Positions 48,501 to 57,145 are shown, numbered from the stretch's first letter. The stretch is DNA of 64,000 bases from Bacteroidales bacterium UBA1181 (GCA_002310215.1 DBYR01000013.1:213406-277405); one strand, 5' to 3'. Made by a program: numbers and translations. Notes: generated by a model from the sequence alone, not told the origin.

Positions 48501-49793
48501 GATGTCGAGGATGAAGGAGACATCCGGGCACATATTCTTGGCGGCCACATAGTGTGCCATCGTCTCGATCATGCCGAAGTCGAGCGAGAAGGCCGCCTTG
48601 ATGAGGTCCTCACCATAGCCGGTGGAGCAGCCTGCCGTAATCTCCAAATCCAGTTTCTCTTCGATGCAACGGGCCTTTAGCTTCTCCAATCCGCGGCGCA
48701 CCGCACCGATCGGGTTACCCCCGTTGTGGGTGTAGTATTTGTAGAGGATATCGCCCGTCTCGTTGATGAGGACTATCTTCGTCGTGGTGGAGCCGGAGTC
48801 GATACCCAAGTAGGTCTTGCCCTTGCACTCGTTGAGGTTGACCACAGGGATGTGCGACTTCTCCTTTTCAGCCTTCCAAGCCATGTATTCCTCCTCGTCG
48901 TGGAAGATGGGAGGCAGGATGACGTTCGTCTTGTTCTTATTAGGATTGTCCGTGTTCTTTTTGATCGGTTCACGGTTCAATATCTCTGTCAGTTCCTCGA
49001 TGTTGATCGGGGTCATCTCGTTTTTGAAGAGGGCGGTACCCCATGCAGGGATGATGTTTGCATTCTCAAGGATGACGCAGTCGTCGTTGATATCGAGTCT
49101 GAAATAGTCCGCAATGGCCTTCCGGAGGGAACCGATGAAGGTGAGCGGACCGCCGCAGAAGAGCACCTTAGGGCGCACCTCGCAGCCGTGTGACAATGCG
49201 CTGGCGGTCTGTACGGCCACGGCGCGGAAGATGGAGGCGGCGATGTCTTCCTTGGAAGCGTTGCGCGCCACGAGGTTTTGTATGTCCGTCTTGGAGAACA
49301 CACCGCAACGGGAAGCGATCGGGTAGACGTGCTGCGCATTCTTGGCGAGGCCATCCAGTTCGGATACCTCCACGCCTAAACAAAGCGCCATTTGGTCGAT
49401 GAACGCACCCGTACCGCCGGCACAGTTACCGTTCATACGAAGATCAGACACCTGCCCGTTCTTCAGGTAGACGATCTTGGCGTCCTCACCACCGATGTCG
49501 ATGATGGTGGAGACTTCCGGATGTATTTTTTTTGTGAATTCCGTAGCGGCGATGACCTCTTGGACAAAAGGGATATCGTATCTCTCGGATACGCCTAAAC
49601 CCACCGAACCGGTGATGGAAAGTGTGAATTTCTCTGTGGTCAGTGTGTTTTTCAGCTCCTCCAAGAAGGCGGTTATGGCACCCTTGACGTTAGCCAAGTG
49701 GCGTTTATATGAAGAGTATACAACTTCCCCTGCTTCGTTTAGCACTACAATTTTTGCCGTAGTAGAGCCAATGTCAAGTCCTATTTTGAACAT
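45558..49793 (-). CDS. giant acyl-CoA dehydratase activase-related protein (two BadF-type ATPase domains)
   Basis: A 1411-residue cytosolic protein of the 2-hydroxyacyl-CoA dehydratase activator family. Two ASKHA ATPase domains are visible: GLDIGSTTAKIVVLN with IDIGGEDAKIVYL and the Cys-containing NGNCAGGTGAFID (about 1-260), and GIDSGSTTTKIVLIN with LDIGGQDMKAIYV and NEACSSGCGSFIE (about 325-580). The Cys residues in these loops ligate the 4Fe-4S cluster at the dimer interface in known activators. A Cys-rich linker (CKGCDNNCQI), a DUF2229 region and an HgdB-like C-terminal part follow. The substrate is unknown and no dehydratase subunit genes lie nearby, so it may be a self-contained reductase. 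Promoter at 49820-49850. Confidence 0.9.
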   Translation of the reverse strand: MFKIGLDIGSTTAKIVVLNEAGEVVYSSYKRHLANVKGAITAFLEELKNTLTTEKFTLSITGSVGLGVSERYDIPFVQEVIAATEFTKKIHPEVSTIIDIGGEDAKIVYLKNGQVSDLRMNGNCAGGTGAFIDQMALCLGVEVSELDGLAKNAQHVYPIASRCGVFSKTDIQNLVARNASKEDIAASIFRAVAVQTASALSHGCEVRPKVLFCGGPLTFIGSLRKAIADYFRLDINDDCVILENANIIPAWGTALFKNEMTPINIEELTEILNREPIKKNTDNPNKNKTNVILPPIFHDEEEYMAWKAEKEKSHIPVVNLNECKGKTYLGIDSGSTTTKIVLINETGDILYKYYTHNGGNPIGAVRRGLEKLKARCIEEKLDLEITAGCSTGYGEDLIKAAFSLDFGMIETMAHYVAAKNMCPDVSFILDIGGQDMKAIYVENGALTRMEINEACSSGCGSFIETFAQTLNCEITDFVYQACQSQNPCDLGTRCTVFMNSKVKQVLREGYSVSDIAAGLAYSVVKNCLFKVLKIKNYDELGKNIVLQGGTMKNDSVVKAFENLTGKNVYCNNVPELMGAYGCALYAKKMHDQNKKATPLDNYLVSADFDSKVLSCKGCDNNCQITKYSFKSGGTYYSGNKCEKIFNNGGYKVKPGIDMSARKYHELFDRAEQPSKLLTPLFRMGIPRALNMYEEFPFWHTFFTECNIQVEISSTSTYRNYERGVHTVMSDNICFPAKLVHSHIYELQEKGVDRIFFPRVVYECVEDKAAHNSFNCPIIIGYPDVVQSAIDSEIPIDSPVISFKDEKLLLKQLIRYMKGLGVSEKVVKAAHAKAVQVYSEFGLNLRRLNEEAYEKAKKENRLVIVLAGRPYHTDPLVQHKISEMISQMGVDVITEEVSRKNNCDEKEAFIIKQWSFVNRILNSAQWAARQGRNVHYVETTSFGCGPDAFFTDEVRSLLNRYGKSLTLLKIDDINNVGSMKLRVRSLIESLKFEAKEATEVKPFIKPRRFEVGDNERRKILAPFFTEYLSPLFPAAFKWAGYDMESLPLSNADSNDVGLKYSNNEVCYPATLIVGDLIKALQSGKYDLDKVAVAVTQLGQCRAANYPPLIRKAIVDAGFEQVPVIGIGGTDNIEDQPGFKLNLIKAAPLVIYATMYGDWLSIFYHAIAVRERNKGEARKLRDLYLEKAKPLVEKGDTKGLLKLTGEAARAFNEVPIYEDRVYPKAGITGEIFLKFNPYAHRYVPDWLMEHGVEVVPSAVHNFFFRAFVNYKFNKENFVKRFKVPPLVIDMAYNLIRKVMKKIEAEASQFRYYKPEQDIKTISEYAKDVISLSAQFGEGWLLPAEVIAFMKDGCNNVVSMQPFGCIANHIVARGIEKKLKKEYPQLNMLSLDFDGGVSEANIANRLLLFTSNMK

Positions 49794-49819
49794 ACAATTA
49801 CCTTACGTGAAAATATCTG

Positions 49820-49850
49820 CAAAATTAGACATAAAAAACGAGATTGCCAA
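49820..49850 (-). promoter_or_regulatory. promoter of the activase-related gene
   Basis: The minus strand has TTG (49848-49850), a 20-base spacer and TAATTTTG (49820-49827), giving a leader of only about 20 bases. Confidence 0.65.
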
Positions 49851-49947
49851 CCCAATATCTATAGAATTGATATATAGGGGCGCAACCCCTCTTTTCAGTT
49901 AAGAAATAAGGGTTAAAGGTGATGCATTTCGGGGGCGTGGATACACC

Positions 49948-52263
49948 TTATTGCTGGTCTAACACATAGATGGATTCGCAGTTCTTCATCAGTTCCTGGA
50001 TCTTCTGGGCCTCGCCCACGATCCAGATGAAGTCGCCTGGCTGAATGACAGTGTTCGGGGATGGGTTCATGAGGGTAGTGCCCTCGTGCTCTATTCCCAC
50101 CACCATGCATTTGGAGTGTTCCTTGATGCCGGATTGGCTGATCGGCTTGCCGGCCAGGGTAGATTTCTCGGATATCTGGAACTGCTCGATGACGACGCCT
50201 GTGTTTTTCGTGTCCCTTACCCATTCCTCGTTGTTGGTATTGAGGGCGGCACTGAATGATTTCAGTTGTTCATCGCTACCGAGCACCAGCAGTTTATCGA
50301 ACGGGAAGATGACCTCCTCCGCCGACGGAATGTTGATACGTTGCCTACCTCGCATGATGGATACCACGTATACGCCATGTTTCTGGTGGAAGTTCATCCG
50401 TCTCAAGGTATATCCGATCACCTTAGAGAACTGGGGCACCTCGAAGTCCACCAAGTGCAGATCGTGGGCGGAGAGACGTTTTGCCCATTCCTTTTTGCCG
50501 AATACCTCCTTCGCTCTCGACTTCTTCTTCTCCTCATATTCCCTCGAATTAAGGTTATGCATGAACTTACGCTCCAAGGTGATGGAGTAGAGTTTGATCC
50601 TTCTGGATTGTAACATAAGAATGATGAGGACCGTAGCGCAGATGATGAATGCCGCAATGAAGAGGAACCCTGTGTTGATGTGCAGTAGTTCCGCCGTCTT
50701 CAGCAGGATGAAGTAGACGAACGTGGCAGCCAGAAAGAACCTCAGCAAAATGGTGACCAAAAGCGGCGCATGGTTGTATTTGCTTGTTTTCCAGAGATAT
50801 TTATACTCCAATGAATGATTCTTCTTCGCCACCATGGCCCTGAGGAGTGGCGAGATGAACAGGATGGTGACACCAGCCCCTATGATAGCCCCCCAATACC
50901 CTTCAATCTTGCTGGTGACGAAGGGGATGAAGTATTTGATGGAGAGTAATTCGATGGCGATCGTCAATATCGAATAGACAAATATGATGCGTATGATTTG
51001 GGAGAGCAGGCTATACCAAACGTTCTGCACGTGTGCGGATTTGCCCGACAGGGAGCGTCGTTCGATAGCATTCGCCCATGACTCGGGAATACGTGACGAA
51101 ATGAAATTATAGGCCGGTTCCGCAAGCCGCATGATGTAGGGCGTAAGAAAAATCGTGATGACCGAAACCGACACGATGACAGGGTAGATGAAAGCGTCGA
51201 TGACCTTCAGATTGATACCTAACATGGCGATGATGAAGGCGAACTCACCGATTTGCGTGAGGCAAAAACCAGACTGAATGGCGGTCTTCAGAGGTTGGTT
51301 CGCCAAAAGCAATCCGCAGGTGCCGAAGATGATCTGTCCGAAGATAATCGCCAAAGTAATGATGATGATGGGCACAATGTATTGGGAAATGACGCTGATG
51401 TCCACCATCATGCCGACAGACACGAAGAAGATGGCGCCAAAAGTATCTTTCAGCGGACGCACTAACCGCTCGATTCTTTCCGCGTCCAATGTCTCAGCCA
51501 AAATAGAACCCATCACAAACGCCCCTAATGCGGAAGAGAACCCCACCTTCTTGGCAAAGAGCACCATGCCGAAACAGAGCCCGAGTGAGAAGATCAATAG
51601 GGTTTCGTCGTTCAACACATTCTTTGTTTTTCGGAGAATGATAGGGATGAAATAGATGCCGGAGATTAGCCAGACGACTAAGAAGAAGACCAGCTTCAGT
51701 ATACCCATGAGGAGACCTTCCCCTTCGAATGATTTGCTGACGGACAAAGTGGGGATAAGGACCAACAAGAGTATGGCAATGAGGTCTTCCACAATGAGGA
51801 TGCCAAAGACATAGCGGGTGTAAGATTGGTTGCGCAAGCCCATGTCATCAAACGCCTTGATGATGATGGCGGTGGACGACATGGAGATCATGCCTCCCAA
51901 CAGCGCACTATTGAAGACACCCCATCCCAACGATAATCCAACGAGAAATCCCAGCAACACCATGAATGTGATGATGGTAATGGCCGCTATGGCAGCCGTC
52001 TGCCCCACCTTGAGCAGTTTCTTGAAACTGAAGTCCAAACCAAGGCAGAACAACAGGAAAATGACACCGATGTCCGCCCATGAGCCTATGTCGGACGTGC
52101 CAGAGATAGTAGGGGTTAGGGAAATCTGCGAGCTCACAAGGAATCCCGCCATGATATAGCCCAACACGACCGGCTGCTTCAACCATTTGAATAGAATGGT
52201 CATGACACCTCCCGATACGAGTATTAATGCAAGGTCTGCCAGTAGTGATGGTACGTTTTCCAT
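49948..52263 (-). CDS. cation:proton antiporter (CPA2/KefB-like) with two RCK_C domains
   Basis: A 771-residue inner-membrane transporter. The N-terminal half (about 1-390) is a Na+/H+-exchanger fold of the CPA2 family: LVSGGVMTILFKWLKQPVVLGYI at the start, LGLDFSFKKLLKVGQTAAIA, and GGMISMSSTAIIIKAFDDMG in the ion-binding region. An unusual extra membrane segment (about 420-580) links it to two TrkA-C/RCK_C domains at the C-terminus (VIFPFDKLLVLGSDEQLKSF and VIQPGDFIWIVGEAQKIQEL), which bind regulatory ligands. Full RCK_N nucleotide-binding sequence is not evident. It probably exports K+ or Na+ in exchange for protons. Divergent from rprX. Confidence 0.88.
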   Translation of the reverse strand: MENVPSLLADLALILVSGGVMTILFKWLKQPVVLGYIMAGFLVSSQISLTPTISGTSDIGSWADIGVIFLLFCLGLDFSFKKLLKVGQTAAIAAITIITFMVLLGFLVGLSLGWGVFNSALLGGMISMSSTAIIIKAFDDMGLRNQSYTRYVFGILIVEDLIAILLLVLIPTLSVSKSFEGEGLLMGILKLVFFLVVWLISGIYFIPIILRKTKNVLNDETLLIFSLGLCFGMVLFAKKVGFSSALGAFVMGSILAETLDAERIERLVRPLKDTFGAIFFVSVGMMVDISVISQYIVPIIIITLAIIFGQIIFGTCGLLLANQPLKTAIQSGFCLTQIGEFAFIIAMLGINLKVIDAFIYPVIVSVSVITIFLTPYIMRLAEPAYNFISSRIPESWANAIERRSLSGKSAHVQNVWYSLLSQIIRIIFVYSILTIAIELLSIKYFIPFVTSKIEGYWGAIIGAGVTILFISPLLRAMVAKKNHSLEYKYLWKTSKYNHAPLLVTILLRFFLAATFVYFILLKTAELLHINTGFLFIAAFIICATVLIILMLQSRRIKLYSITLERKFMHNLNSREYEEKKKSRAKEVFGKKEWAKRLSAHDLHLVDFEVPQFSKVIGYTLRRMNFHQKHGVYVVSIMRGRQRINIPSAEEVIFPFDKLLVLGSDEQLKSFSAALNTNNEEWVRDTKNTGVVIEQFQISEKSTLAGKPISQSGIKEHSKCMVVGIEHEGTTLMNPSPNTVIQPGDFIWIVGEAQKIQELMKNCESIYVLDQQ

Positions 52264-52284
52264 TTTGTTCCCTTTCTATATATG

Positions 52285-52292
52285 CAAATTTA
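52285..52292 (-). promoter_or_regulatory. -7 element for the antiporter gene
   Basis: The minus strand reads TAAATTTG, about 22 bases upstream of the start. A TTTG lies 24 bases further, slightly too far for a standard -33 box. Confidence 0.4.
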
Positions 52293-52376
52293 CTCATTTT
52301 TTCACATTTAACCGCCCAAATCCCCCCCTATTTATTAAATAAAGTTAAGCCATGCGAAATGTTAAAATCGTTTGTT

Positions 52377-52384
52377 TATATTTG
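52377..52384 (+). promoter_or_regulatory. -7 element immediately before the rprX start codon
   Basis: TATATTTG ends only 5 bases before ATG 52390. If used, the transcript would be leaderless or nearly so. The in-frame TTG at 52372 is upstream of this box and is not a credible start. Confidence 0.45.
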
Positions 52385-52389
52385 CGCTG

Positions 52390-53925
52390 ATGAAGAAGAC
52401 AACCATCATATTATTGGGTATTGTAATGTCGATTTCATTCTTGGGATTGATATTCCTACAGTCGTACTACATCCGATCCACCGCCGAGATGCGCGAGGAG
52501 CAGTTTGGCGAGGCGGTGAAGCGTAGCCTTTATGAGGTTGCCCGCTTGCTCGAAGAAGAGGAAACGCTCCAATATCTGAACAAGAACCTGGCAGTCCCTT
52601 CTTCCAAGACCCGCATCACAACTCAGCCTGGTCCAACCCCTCTACCCATGGGGAATGGCCAAATGGGACAATTCGGTCGGCGGACCGATTCCTCACTCAA
52701 CTCGTGCGTCCGCACTCACCCGACGGTCTTCATCTCCATGAAGCATGGCATGAACTCCATCGAAGAGTCTTCCCGCATCATACAGAATAAACTGAAAGAA
52801 CGTTTCCTGCAAAGCAGGGCTTTATTGGACGATATCTTGGTCCGCTTGCTGAGCGAAACCTACGTGAAACCTATCGAGGAACGTATCGATTTCCAGAAAC
52901 TGAATGAGCTCGTCGACCGTGAGTTGGATAACAACGGACTGGGGGAACTGAAATATTATTGCTACGTCGTGAACAAAGAGGGCCGAGAGATTTACAGCAG
53001 CGGCAGCTTCGAGGAAGACGGACTGAGCCCCAAAGACATGGTCTGCTACACACAACTGCTCTTCCCGAACGACCCCGCTCCAACCTCCAACATGCTGAAG
53101 GTGTACACTCCCTCCAAGGCGAGATACTTGGGGTCGAACCAAATCTTCTATGTCTCGATCATCTTCACGCTTATTCTATTGTTCACATTCGTCTTCTCCA
53201 TGGTGATCATTTCCCGTCAGAAGCAACTCTCTGAGATGCGCACCGACTTTATGAACAACATGACACACGAGCTGAAGACACCAGTCTCCACCATTTCGTT
53301 GGCTGCTCAAATGCTGAACGATGACTCCATCACGAAGTCCAAGGGCATGGTGGACCAACTCTCTAAAACGATCAGCGACGAGACGAAACGTCTGACACGC
53401 CAGATCGATAAGGTGCTGCAGATGTCCATCTTCGAGAAAGAGAGCTCAGCCTTGAAACTGGAGTTGATGGACATCGACGACCTCATCCTCACCATCGCCG
53501 GCAACTTCGCCTTGAAAGTGCAGAATACGGGTGGCGATATCCAAACGGAACTGGATGCGGAGGATTCCGAGACGATGGTGGACGAAATCCATTTCACCAA
53601 CATCATCTACAACCTGATGGACAATGCGGTGAAGTACAGCAAGGGACCGCTGGTGCTGAGGATCAGGACGTGGAACGAGCATGGCAAGCTCTGCATATCG
53701 GTGGAGGACAACGGTATCGGTATCAAGAAATCGAACTTGAAACGTATCTTCGATAAGTTCTACCGCGTGCCGACGGGCAGCGTGCATAACGTGAAGGGCT
53801 TCGGCCTAGGTCTGGCCTACGTGAAGAAGGTGGTCACCGACCATAAAGGCACGATACGGGTCGAAAGCGAGTACGAGAAGGGTACGAAGTTTATCATTGA
53901 GATTCCTATTAAGAAAAATATTTAA
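52390..53925 (+). CDS. rprX: sensor histidine kinase (RprX-like)
   Basis: A 511-residue membrane sensor kinase. TM1 is at residues 4-22 (TIILLGIVMSISFLGLIFLQS), a periplasmic sensor domain spans about 25-255, and TM2 is IFYVSIIFTLILLFTFVFSMVII. The kinase core is complete: H-box FMNNMTHELKTPVSTISLAAQ with His293, N-box NIIYNLMDNAVKYSKG, G1 VEDNGIGIKKS, F-box IFDKFYRV and G2 GFGLGLAYVKKVV. It is followed 20 bases later by an OmpR-type regulator closely resembling RprY, which supports the RprX name known from Bacteroides and Porphyromonas. The start is ATG 52390; upstream in-frame codons overlap the promoter. Confidence 0.85.
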   Translation: MKKTTIILLGIVMSISFLGLIFLQSYYIRSTAEMREEQFGEAVKRSLYEVARLLEEEETLQYLNKNLAVPSSKTRITTQPGPTPLPMGNGQMGQFGRRTDSSLNSCVRTHPTVFISMKHGMNSIEESSRIIQNKLKERFLQSRALLDDILVRLLSETYVKPIEERIDFQKLNELVDRELDNNGLGELKYYCYVVNKEGREIYSSGSFEEDGLSPKDMVCYTQLLFPNDPAPTSNMLKVYTPSKARYLGSNQIFYVSIIFTLILLFTFVFSMVIISRQKQLSEMRTDFMNNMTHELKTPVSTISLAAQMLNDDSITKSKGMVDQLSKTISDETKRLTRQIDKVLQMSIFEKESSALKLELMDIDDLILTIAGNFALKVQNTGGDIQTELDAEDSETMVDEIHFTNIIYNLMDNAVKYSKGPLVLRIRTWNEHGKLCISVEDNGIGIKKSNLKRIFDKFYRVPTGSVHNVKGFGLGLAYVKKVVTDHKGTIRVESEYEKGTKFIIEIPIKKNI

Positions 53926-53945
53926 TTTAAAAGACGAGATAAGAT

Positions 53946-54653
53946 ATGGACGAGAAGATAAAAATTCTATTGTGCGAGGACGATGAGAACCTTGGTATGT
54001 TGCTGAGGGAGTACCTGCACGCTAAGGGCTACGACGTGGACCTGAAGCTGGATGGCGAAGAGGGTGGCAACGCATTCTTCGCAGGTAAGTATGACGTGTG
54101 TGTCCTGGACGTGATGATGCCTAAGAAGGATGGCTTCACGTTGGCGCAGGAGATCAGGCAGGTGAACGAAAAGGTGCCTATTCTTTTCCTGACCGCCAAG
54201 ACCCTCAAGGAGGATATCGTCGAGGGATTCCGCATCGGCGCCGACGACTATATCACCAAGCCTTTCAGCATGGAGGAGCTCTTGCTTCGTATCGAGGCGA
54301 TCCTTCGTCGTGTGAATGGCAAGAAGGGGGCGGCTGACCCGATCCATAAATTGGGCAAGTTCACGTTCGACTCCCAGAAGCAGCTCCTTACCATCGATGG
54401 CGAGTCTACGAAACTGACCACTAAGGAGTCAGAATTGCTCGGTCTGCTTTGCGAACATAAGAACGATATCCTGGAGCGTAACCGCGCCTTGAAGACGATT
54501 TGGGTGGATGATAATTACTTCAATGCCCGTAGCATGGATGTCTACATCACTAAACTGCGTAAGCTGTTGAAGGCTGACCCACAGGTGGAGATCATCAATG
54601 TGCATGGCAAGGGGTACAAGATTGTGATACCAGAAGATCCTAAAGAGGAGTAA
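53946..54653 (+). CDS. rprY: OmpR-family response regulator (RprY-like)
   Basis: A 235-residue DNA-binding response regulator. Receiver domain: acidic pocket CEDDEN (residues 10-15), phosphoacceptor Asp55 in VCVLDVMMPKKDG, Thr83 in FLTAKT and Lys105 in ITKPFSMEEL. A winged-helix Trans_reg_C domain follows, with LTTKESELLGLLCEHKND and the C-terminal RSMDVYITKLRKLLK...VEIINVHGKGYKIVI hairpin. The sequence strongly recalls RprY, which in Porphyromonas is linked to sodium and oxidative-stress responses. That would suit its position beside a cation/proton antiporter, although this is inference. Transcribed with rprX and ended by a strong terminator. Confidence 0.88.
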   Translation: MDEKIKILLCEDDENLGMLLREYLHAKGYDVDLKLDGEEGGNAFFAGKYDVCVLDVMMPKKDGFTLAQEIRQVNEKVPILFLTAKTLKEDIVEGFRIGADDYITKPFSMEELLLRIEAILRRVNGKKGAADPIHKLGKFTFDSQKQLLTIDGESTKLTTKESELLGLLCEHKNDILERNRALKTIWVDDNYFNARSMDVYITKLRKLLKADPQVEIINVHGKGYKIVIPEDPKEE

Positions 54654-54677
54654 ATGTTTTAAGTTAATGATGATGGG

Positions 54678-54710
54678 AGCCGACAATGTTTTTACGTTGT
54701 CGGCTTTTTT
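54678..54710 (+). terminator. Rho-independent terminator of the rprXY operon
   Basis: AGCCGACAA pairs with TTGTCGGCT, followed by TTTTT, 24 bases after the rprY stop. Confidence 0.9.
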
Positions 54711-54780
54711 GGTAATAATCGCTGCGGGTGATTTTTTTATGCTAATACGTTATATATCAATCATATAAATAATACGCTTT

Positions 54781-54828
54781 CACATTTTCCTAACCATGAA
54801 TTGCTAAACCTGTCACATTTTCCTAACC
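54781..54828. repeat. 15-bp direct repeat at the 3' end of the AAA ATPase gene
   Basis: CACATTTTCCTAACC occurs at 54781-54795 and again at 54814-54828, a 33-base period, the second copy abutting the ATPase stop codon. Confidence 0.7.
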
Positions 54829-54829
54829 G

Positions 54830-56125
54830 TCAAATCCTCTCCAACACCTTGTGGAACTCCGGTGCCAGTACATGCACGATACCGTTTCTGTTGGGACGTT
54901 GGAACTTATCTAGGGATACAACAAATTTGGGGTAGTGGTCTTGGATGAGTTCCAAAGAGGAGTATTCCCGCTCCAGCGTTTTGGGGTCGCTTGTCTCGTA
55001 TGAAGCCTGCACGTAGATCTTTTTGTCTCCGTTTATGGCCACGAAATCGACCTCGCTTTGCTCATCAGTGTGGGCGCCCTGTATGGTCCCCACGTAGACT
55101 TCGTAACCGGCTCTGCGTAGCTCCAAATAGACTAAATTCTCCAGTTCATAGCCTGCCCCGAAAGAAAAGCCTCTGTAGAGATAATTGTAGAATGAGAGGT
55201 CGTTGATGTAGTATTTACAGTTCCCCGCGATGGTTTCCTTGCCTTGGATGTTGTAACGCTCGGTTTTATGGATAATGTAGGTCTCTGTCATATAGGCGAG
55301 GTACGACGCTACGGTTTCGTAGTTCACCTTCTTCCCCTTCCCTTTGTAGAACTTCACAATGTTGTTGGGCGTTGTGAGCTTTGTCGCATTGTTCACGGTG
55401 TAGACGAAAAGGTCTTCCAACAATTTGGGATCTCTGATGGAGTACCGTGAGATAATGTCGCGAAGCAGGATGGTGTCTTTGAGGCTGGACATGTAATGAC
55501 GTCTCACTTCGTCGTCGTTGAGGTGTATTAGCTCGGGTAGTCCCCCGTCATGAAGATATTCCTCGTAACTATCGAAGCCTTGCTCCTTTTGGTGGACATC
55601 GCACCACTCCCTATAGGAGAAAGGGAGTATTTCGAACTGAACATATCGCCCCGATAGGTGCGTCGCCAGTTCTCCCGAGAGCATGGTTGAGTTGGATCCG
55701 CTGATGAATACTTCGCAGGGGAAGGTGAAATCCTGGGATAGCGAGTTGACGCTCCTTTCCCAACCGGTTATGTTTTGCACTTCGTCGATGAAAAGGAAGA
55801 ATTTGCCTCGGGGGGACAATTCCTTGCGGTACTCCTGAATGAGTTTCTCGAGATCTTCGTGCGTCTGCAAGAAGTTGAAGGCGGAGAACTCGGCGTTGAT
55901 GAACAATATGTTTTCAGATGCTATCCCCTTGTGTATAAGCTCCATGGCTATTTGACGAAGAATGTAGCTCTTGCCTGTCCTTCGCTGCCCCGTAAGCACC
56001 TTCACCAAAGAATTGCCGATGTAAGGGGTAATCTTTGTCATATAGAAGTCACGCCTATAGCCTAAAGCGATATCGTTTCCTCCCCACGGGTTGTAGGCTC
56101 TAATATTTTCCATTTGTTCTATCAT
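54830..56125 (-). CDS. AAA-family ATPase with DUF4143 C-terminal domain
   Basis: A 431-residue cytosolic ATPase of the AAA_14/DUF4143 type, common in Bacteroidales and of unknown function. Walker A is LTGQRRTGKSYILRQ, Walker B is GKFFLFIDEVQNI, and a sensor segment reads CEVFISGSNSTMLSGELA. The DUF4143 domain includes NNIVKFYKGKGKKVNYETV and ends in a nuclease-like fold with YEVYVGTIQGAHTDEQSEVDFVA, whose EVDFVA resembles the D-E-x-D/VDFV pattern of PD-(D/E)XK-type domains. The start ATG 56125 is chosen because an upstream ATG (56152) lies beyond a TATATTTG -7 box. The gene is flanked by short repeats on both sides. Confidence 0.85.
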   Translation of the reverse strand: MIEQMENIRAYNPWGGNDIALGYRRDFYMTKITPYIGNSLVKVLTGQRRTGKSYILRQIAMELIHKGIASENILFINAEFSAFNFLQTHEDLEKLIQEYRKELSPRGKFFLFIDEVQNITGWERSVNSLSQDFTFPCEVFISGSNSTMLSGELATHLSGRYVQFEILPFSYREWCDVHQKEQGFDSYEEYLHDGGLPELIHLNDDEVRRHYMSSLKDTILLRDIISRYSIRDPKLLEDLFVYTVNNATKLTTPNNIVKFYKGKGKKVNYETVASYLAYMTETYIIHKTERYNIQGKETIAGNCKYYINDLSFYNYLYRGFSFGAGYELENLVYLELRRAGYEVYVGTIQGAHTDEQSEVDFVAINGDKKIYVQASYETSDPKTLEREYSSLELIQDHYPKFVVSLDKFQRPNRNGIVHVLAPEFHKVLERI

Positions 56126-56256
56126 AACCGAAACTTTTCCACAAATATACAAAAATTTCTATCATAACCGAAACTTTTCCGTAAAAACAATAAATTTTCT
56201 ATTATAACCAAAACTTTTACCGAAACAGACATAATTTTCTATTATAACAGAAATCT
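56117..56256. repeat. four tandem 40-bp imperfect repeats over the ATPase start
   Basis: Four copies with exact 40-base period, each with TTTTCTATNATAACC followed by GAAACTTTTCC (variants in copies 3 and 4). Copy 1 contains the ATPase start codon, and copies 2-4 lie upstream in the leader and promoter region. A TATATTTG -7 match (minus strand, 56142-56149) lies within copy 1. Confidence 0.85.
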
Positions 56257-56353
56257 TTTAATTGTTTTTACAGACAACCGCAGAGGGGATAAGATATTTC
56301 CATATTGAGATATTCTTTTTACTTTTGGGTTGTGAACTAATTATGTTTTAGAC

Positions 56354-57145
56354 ATGAGGAAGGTTTTGAAGTTTATTCCGTTGCTGGCGACGACAATCAT
56401 TATTTTGTTATATTTCTATGATAAATTCATGGCAGATTTGATCTGCTTATTCCTCTTTTTTATAGTTCTTCCTGTTATTGGTGCCTCAATCGTTCTCTTT
56501 ATAAAATCTTTTTCTTTTGCAAATACTAGCTGGAAGGTCTATTTCGTATGGGGAGTCATTGATATACTCCTTGTGGTTGTTTACAATGTGTTTGAGGCTC
56601 CAAATACTGTTTGTGATCCGGATATAATGGCGGAGCATTATGAGAAGAACGCACTGAAAATGAAGGAGTTGATTCAATATACGAATCAGGCATTGGATGA
56701 TTCGGCGGCCATTCAGTTGGAGTTTGAGCACGGTGATGTTTCTATCTTCCATGTTTCCTCCAAGAGGGATTCTTTCTGGTCGAATCATTGGGACGAGGAT
56801 GCTGAGGATAAGAAGGATTCTCTCATGGCGGTGGTGGGACTTACCTCCGATGAGTTGGAAGAAATACATGACCGTCTTGATGAGTTGGGTTGTATAGGAA
56901 TTAATACCAGAAAACATAGAGCCTCATGTGTAATCGATTTTCGCAGGGTAGCCATGGGATTGTATTCATACATCCTGTATGACGAGCCTATGAGCGAAGA
57001 GAATAAAGAGTATTATATGGAAGATCCGGCGTATATACCCTACAGCGAGACGGTCGTCTTTGAGTATGGAGGAGGTGCCATTGGACCGCAGGTCTTCCCG
57101 AGTGAACTAAGAGATTCTTTCTTGAGCGCTCACAAACCATGGTAG
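56354..57145 (+). CDS. hypothetical membrane protein
   Basis: A 263-residue protein with three N-terminal hydrophobic helices (FIPLLATTIIILLYFYDKF, LFLFFIVLPVIGASIVLFI, FVWGVIDILLVVVYNVF) and a soluble C-terminal domain of about 165 residues. The C-terminal part has an acidic region (HWDEDAEDKKDSLMAVVG) and no known motif. It is AT-richer than its neighbours. No homologous family comes to mind, and it has no clear operon partner, lying between the ATPase with its repeats and argC. The hydrophobic N-terminus and length support a real gene. Confidence 0.7.
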   Translation: MRKVLKFIPLLATTIIILLYFYDKFMADLICLFLFFIVLPVIGASIVLFIKSFSFANTSWKVYFVWGVIDILLVVVYNVFEAPNTVCDPDIMAEHYEKNALKMKELIQYTNQALDDSAAIQLEFEHGDVSIFHVSSKRDSFWSNHWDEDAEDKKDSLMAVVGLTSDELEEIHDRLDELGCIGINTRKHRASCVIDFRRVAMGLYSYILYDEPMSEENKEYYMEDPAYIPYSETVVFEYGGGAIGPQVFPSELRDSFLSAHKPW

